DNA of 9,085 nucleotides, taken from the NCBI GenBank assembly GCA_026989995.1, contig JALSIO010000769.1, positions 1 to 9,085 on the forward strand. Direction: 5' to 3'. Below the pieces are notes generated by a model. The model was given only the letters and a program-made list of their open reading frames with translations. It searched no databases and had not been told where the DNA came from. Shown here one piece after another: positions 7,337 to 9,085 of this stretch (its first letter is position 1; the number at the start of each line of letters is the position of its first letter). Both the position numbers and the translations under genes were made by a program. This DNA comes from Myxococcales bacterium. Its GTDB lineage: Bacteria; Myxococcota_A; UBA9160; JALSIO01.

Positions 7337-7342
7337 GGAGGG
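7337..7342 (+). promoter_or_regulatory. Shine-Dalgarno for the GTG start at 7347
   Basis: GGAGGG lies four bases before GTG 7347 within the 27-bp gap, the longest gap in the + strand block. It supports the GTG start. No -35/-10 pair is evident in so short a gap. Confidence 0.55.
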
Positions 7343-7346
7343 CATC

Positions 7347-8141
7347 GTGGGACGGCTCGACGGCAAGGTCGCCATCGTCACCGGGGCGGGCCGCGGCACC
7401 GGCGCCGCGACGGCACGGCTCTTCGCTCGGGAGGGCGCCCGCGTGGCCGTGGCCGACATCCGCGAGGACGCCGCGGAGAGCGTCGCGCGCGAGATCGGAG
7501 AGGCGGCCCTTCCGGTGGCCCTCGACGTGGGCTCGGAGGCGTCCTGGGAGGCGGTGGTGGGCCGCGTCCGCGACGCCTTCGGGCCCGTCACGGTCCTGGT
7601 CAACAACGCCGCACGGCTCCACATGGGCTCGGTGGAGGAGACCACGGCCGCCGACTTCGAGCGCCTCGTCCGGGTGAACCAGATCGGTCCCTTCCTGGGC
7701 ATCCGCGCGGTGGCCGCCGGCATGCGCGAGGCGGGGGGCGGCTCGATCGTGAACGTGTCCTCGGTGGACGGCCTCGCCGGCAAGAACGGCGTGGTGGCCT
7801 ACGCCTCCACGAAGTGGGCGCTGCGGGGCATCACCCGGGTCGCCGCCGTGGAGCTCGGCCGCGACGGGATCCGCGTGAACGCGGTCTGCCCCGAGGTGGG
7901 CAGCGCCGACATGATCCGCCCCTATCTCCCCGAGGGCGTGGACCCGGAGCGGATCATCCCGCGGATGCAGCCGATCCTCGGGACCCAGCGCGGCCGCCGC
8001 ATCGCCGAGCTCGTCGAGGACGTGGCGCGCGTGATCCTCTTTCTCGCCTCCGACGAGGCCGCGTCCTGCACCGGCGCCGACTTCGTGGTGGACGGCGGCA
8101 ACACCTGCGGCCGGATCATTCCCGGCGCGCCGGGGGCCTGA
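7347..8141 (+). CDS. SDR resembling 3-alpha/20-beta-hydroxysteroid dehydrogenase
   Basis: 264 aa, GTG start. Seen: a classical SDR with GRLDGKVAIVTGAG at the N-terminus, TGAGRGTG (12-19), Asp37 after beta-2 (predicting NAD(H)), NNAA in place of NNAG (86-89), catalytic Ser139, Tyr152-x3-Lys156 in YASTK, and ASCTGADFVVDGGNTCG at the end. The GPFLGIRAV, VNVSSVDGLAG and YASTKWALRGITR pattern recalls Rv2002 and Streptomyces 3-alpha,20-beta-hydroxysteroid dehydrogenase. Known: those enzymes oxidise or reduce hydroxyl/keto groups on steroids. Inference: it handles a hydroxyl or keto group on a ring C/D intermediate, possibly doing the job of IpdF, which is not in the window. It lacks the N-terminal extension and glycine motif I associate with IpdF. 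Being last in the + strand run, it may have been added later; its base use looks like its neighbours'. A general NAD-dependent alcohol dehydrogenase is the main alternative. Confidence 0.78.
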   Translation: MGRLDGKVAIVTGAGRGTGAATARLFAREGARVAVADIREDAAESVAREIGEAALPVALDVGSEASWEAVVGRVRDAFGPVTVLVNNAARLHMGSVEETTAADFERLVRVNQIGPFLGIRAVAAGMREAGGGSIVNVSSVDGLAGKNGVVAYASTKWALRGITRVAAVELGRDGIRVNAVCPEVGSADMIRPYLPEGVDPERIIPRMQPILGTQRGRRIAELVEDVARVILFLASDEAASCTGADFVVDGGNTCGRIIPGAPGA

Positions 8142-8229
8142 CCCCGGGCCGCAGCCGGCGCCGCCCGCCGGAGGCCGCGTGGGGCCGGCGATTCCCGCGC
8201 GGGCCGGAGGCGGGCGCCCTCGGCGGCGC
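8142..8229. other. Convergent intergenic gap with possible bidirectional terminator
   Basis: These 88 bases separate the end of the + strand operon from the end of the - strand gene. GCCCGCC (8163-8169) can pair with GGCGGGC (8209-8215), and the palindrome CCCGCGCGGG (8194-8203) lies between them, so a nested GC-rich fold is possible. No T-run follows on either strand, so a classical intrinsic terminator is not shown. In sequence this rich in G and C, such pairings arise easily by chance. Confidence 0.25.
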
Positions 8230-9085
8230 TCAACCGCGGTTGACCCGGGCGATGATCTCCTCGCCGAAGCGGAGCATGGCGTCGCGCTTCTGCTCGAGGG
8301 TCGAGCTCGGGCCGAGGGTGTAGGTGAAGGGCCAGGCGGTGGTGGAGGTCATGCCGTGCTCGGCCTCGAGGCGGCGGAGGGTGTCCGGCTCGGGGGGGAC
8401 GGCCAGCGGCACGATGGCGTCGAAGGGCTGCTCCCCGCGGCCGGCCTCGCGCCGGAGCGCGGCGAGCCGGGCGAGGAGGGCCTCCGCCTGCTCGGGGGTC
8501 TGGCCGGTTCCGATCCAGCCGTCGCCGAGGGTCGCGGCGCGGCGGAGCGCCGCCGGGGAGAGGCCGCCCACGTAGATCGGGACCGCCGCGGGCGGGGCCG
8601 GGCTCATCTGCAGCGGACCGAGGGTGTAGTGCTCCCCGCGGTGCGTCACCATCTCGCCGGTCCAGAGCTCCCGGAGCAGGGGGATGATCTCGTCCATCCG
8701 CCGGCCCCGGGTGTGGAAGTCGGCGCCCACGGCCTCGAATTCCTCGCGGATCCACCCCGCGCCGCAGCCCAGGACCACCCGCCCCCCCGAGAGCAGGGCC
8801 GCGGTCCCCACGGCCTTGGCCACCTCGAGGGGATGCCGGAGGGGCAGGATGTAGACCATCGTGCCGAAGTGGAGCCGGGTGGTGTGGGCGGCCATGGCGG
8901 CGATGGCAGTCCAGGGCTCCGGAAAGGGAGTGTGCCCGTCGAAGCCGGGCCGGCCGTCCTCCGAGTACGGATAGCGGGACTCGAGACGTCCCGGGAAGAA
9001 GAGGTGGTCGGAGAGGAGCAGGCCGTCGAATCCGGCCTCCTCGGCGGCACGGGCGATCCCGGGGAGCTGTTCGGGCTCGCTGAAG
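8230..9085 (-). CDS. LLM-class flavin/F420-dependent oxidoreductase, N-terminus missing
   Basis: The frame ends at TGA (complement of 8230-8232) and stays open to the right edge, giving 284 visible residues. The gene is read as running past 9085 because recognisable family sequence (EEAGFDGLLLSDHLFFPG) precedes the first internal ATG at 8895; roughly 20 N-terminal residues are probably missing. Seen: HFGTMVYILPLRHP, AALLSGGRVVLGCGAGW, EEFEAVGADFHTRGRRMDE, LWTGE, PIYVGGLSPAALRRAA and DGWIGTG, the usual succession in luciferase-like TIM-barrel monooxygenases and F420-dependent reductases. Substrate and cofactor (FMN or F420) cannot be told from this part. Known: LLM proteins such as Rv3520c occur in mycobacterial steroid gene regions. 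It converges on the operon and so has its own promoter outside the window; a role in the same pathway is inference only. Confidence 0.85.
   Translation of the reverse strand, partial: FSEPEQLPGIARAAEEAGFDGLLLSDHLFFPGRLESRYPYSEDGRPGFDGHTPFPEPWTAIAAMAAHTTRLHFGTMVYILPLRHPLEVAKAVGTAALLSGGRVVLGCGAGWIREEFEAVGADFHTRGRRMDEIIPLLRELWTGEMVTHRGEHYTLGPLQMSPAPPAAVPIYVGGLSPAALRRAATLGDGWIGTGQTPEQAEALLARLAALRREAGRGEQPFDAIVPLAVPPEPDTLRRLEAEHGMTSTTAWPFTYTLGPSSTLEQKRDAMLRFGEEIIARVNRG

Noticed and set aside
1..9085. KstR2-type operator, internal promoter, tRNA, CRISPR or insertion sequence
   Set aside because: The gaps between + strand genes are at most 27 bp and hold no inverted repeat of the CAAG-N2-CTTG kind. 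No repeat array, transposase-like protein or tRNA-like fold was noticed. Any operator should lie upstream of the left edge.

Overview
This is a very GC-rich bacterial window that is almost entirely coding. Eight complete genes and one 5'-truncated gene lie head to tail on the + strand. A ninth complete-looking frame, running off the right edge, faces them on the - strand. I read the + strand block as part of one operon for degrading the last two steroid rings (C and D): the HIP / HIEC-CoA branch, known as the KstR2 regulon in Mycobacterium and the scd genes in Comamonas. Recognition rests on family signatures and remembered sequence character, because no database search was possible.

Layout: 1-258 is the C-terminus of an NAD(P)H/FMN oxidoreductase of the nitronate monooxygenase family (IpdC-like). 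255-1052 is an EchA20-type crotonase, the ring-D hydrolase. 1055-2215 is a FadE31-type acyl-CoA dehydrogenase. 2221-3282 is a short acyl-CoA dehydrogenase-like subunit (FadE32/FadE33 type). 3279-4433 is a FadA6-type thiolase. 4443-5348 is a Rv3548c-type SDR with a C-terminal extension. 5353-6540 is a second short-type acyl-CoA dehydrogenase subunit. 6537-7319 is a Rv3549c-type SDR. 7347-8141 is an SDR resembling 3-alpha/20-beta-hydroxysteroid dehydrogenase. After an 88-bp convergent gap, 8230-9085 (-) is a luciferase-like (LLM) flavin- or F420-dependent oxidoreductase whose N-terminus lies outside the window.

How the genes fit together: in the known pathway, IpdC acts on the bicyclic CoA thioester and EchA20 hydrolyses ring D. 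IpdAB then opens ring C, FadA6 thiolyses the opened product, and FadE31 with FadE32/33 and dehydrogenases or reductases carries out the remaining beta-oxidation. ipdAB, fadD3, fadE30, ipdF and a KstR2-like repressor are not in the window. Because the cluster is cut at its left end, ipdA and ipdB may lie just upstream.

Junctions run from 4-bp overlaps to 27-bp gaps, so no internal promoter is evident and coupled translation is likely. Only two of the eight complete + strand genes start with ATG. The organism cannot be fixed: the GC content, GTG/TTG starts and an LLM enzyme suit an actinobacterium, but a high-GC proteobacterial, myxobacterial or Binatota-like lineage would also fit. The most interesting points are the complementary motif loss in the acyl-CoA dehydrogenase subunits (one alpha, two candidate betas), the Glu-to-Arg change in the crotonase, and the third SDR, which may replace a missing pathway dehydrogenase.
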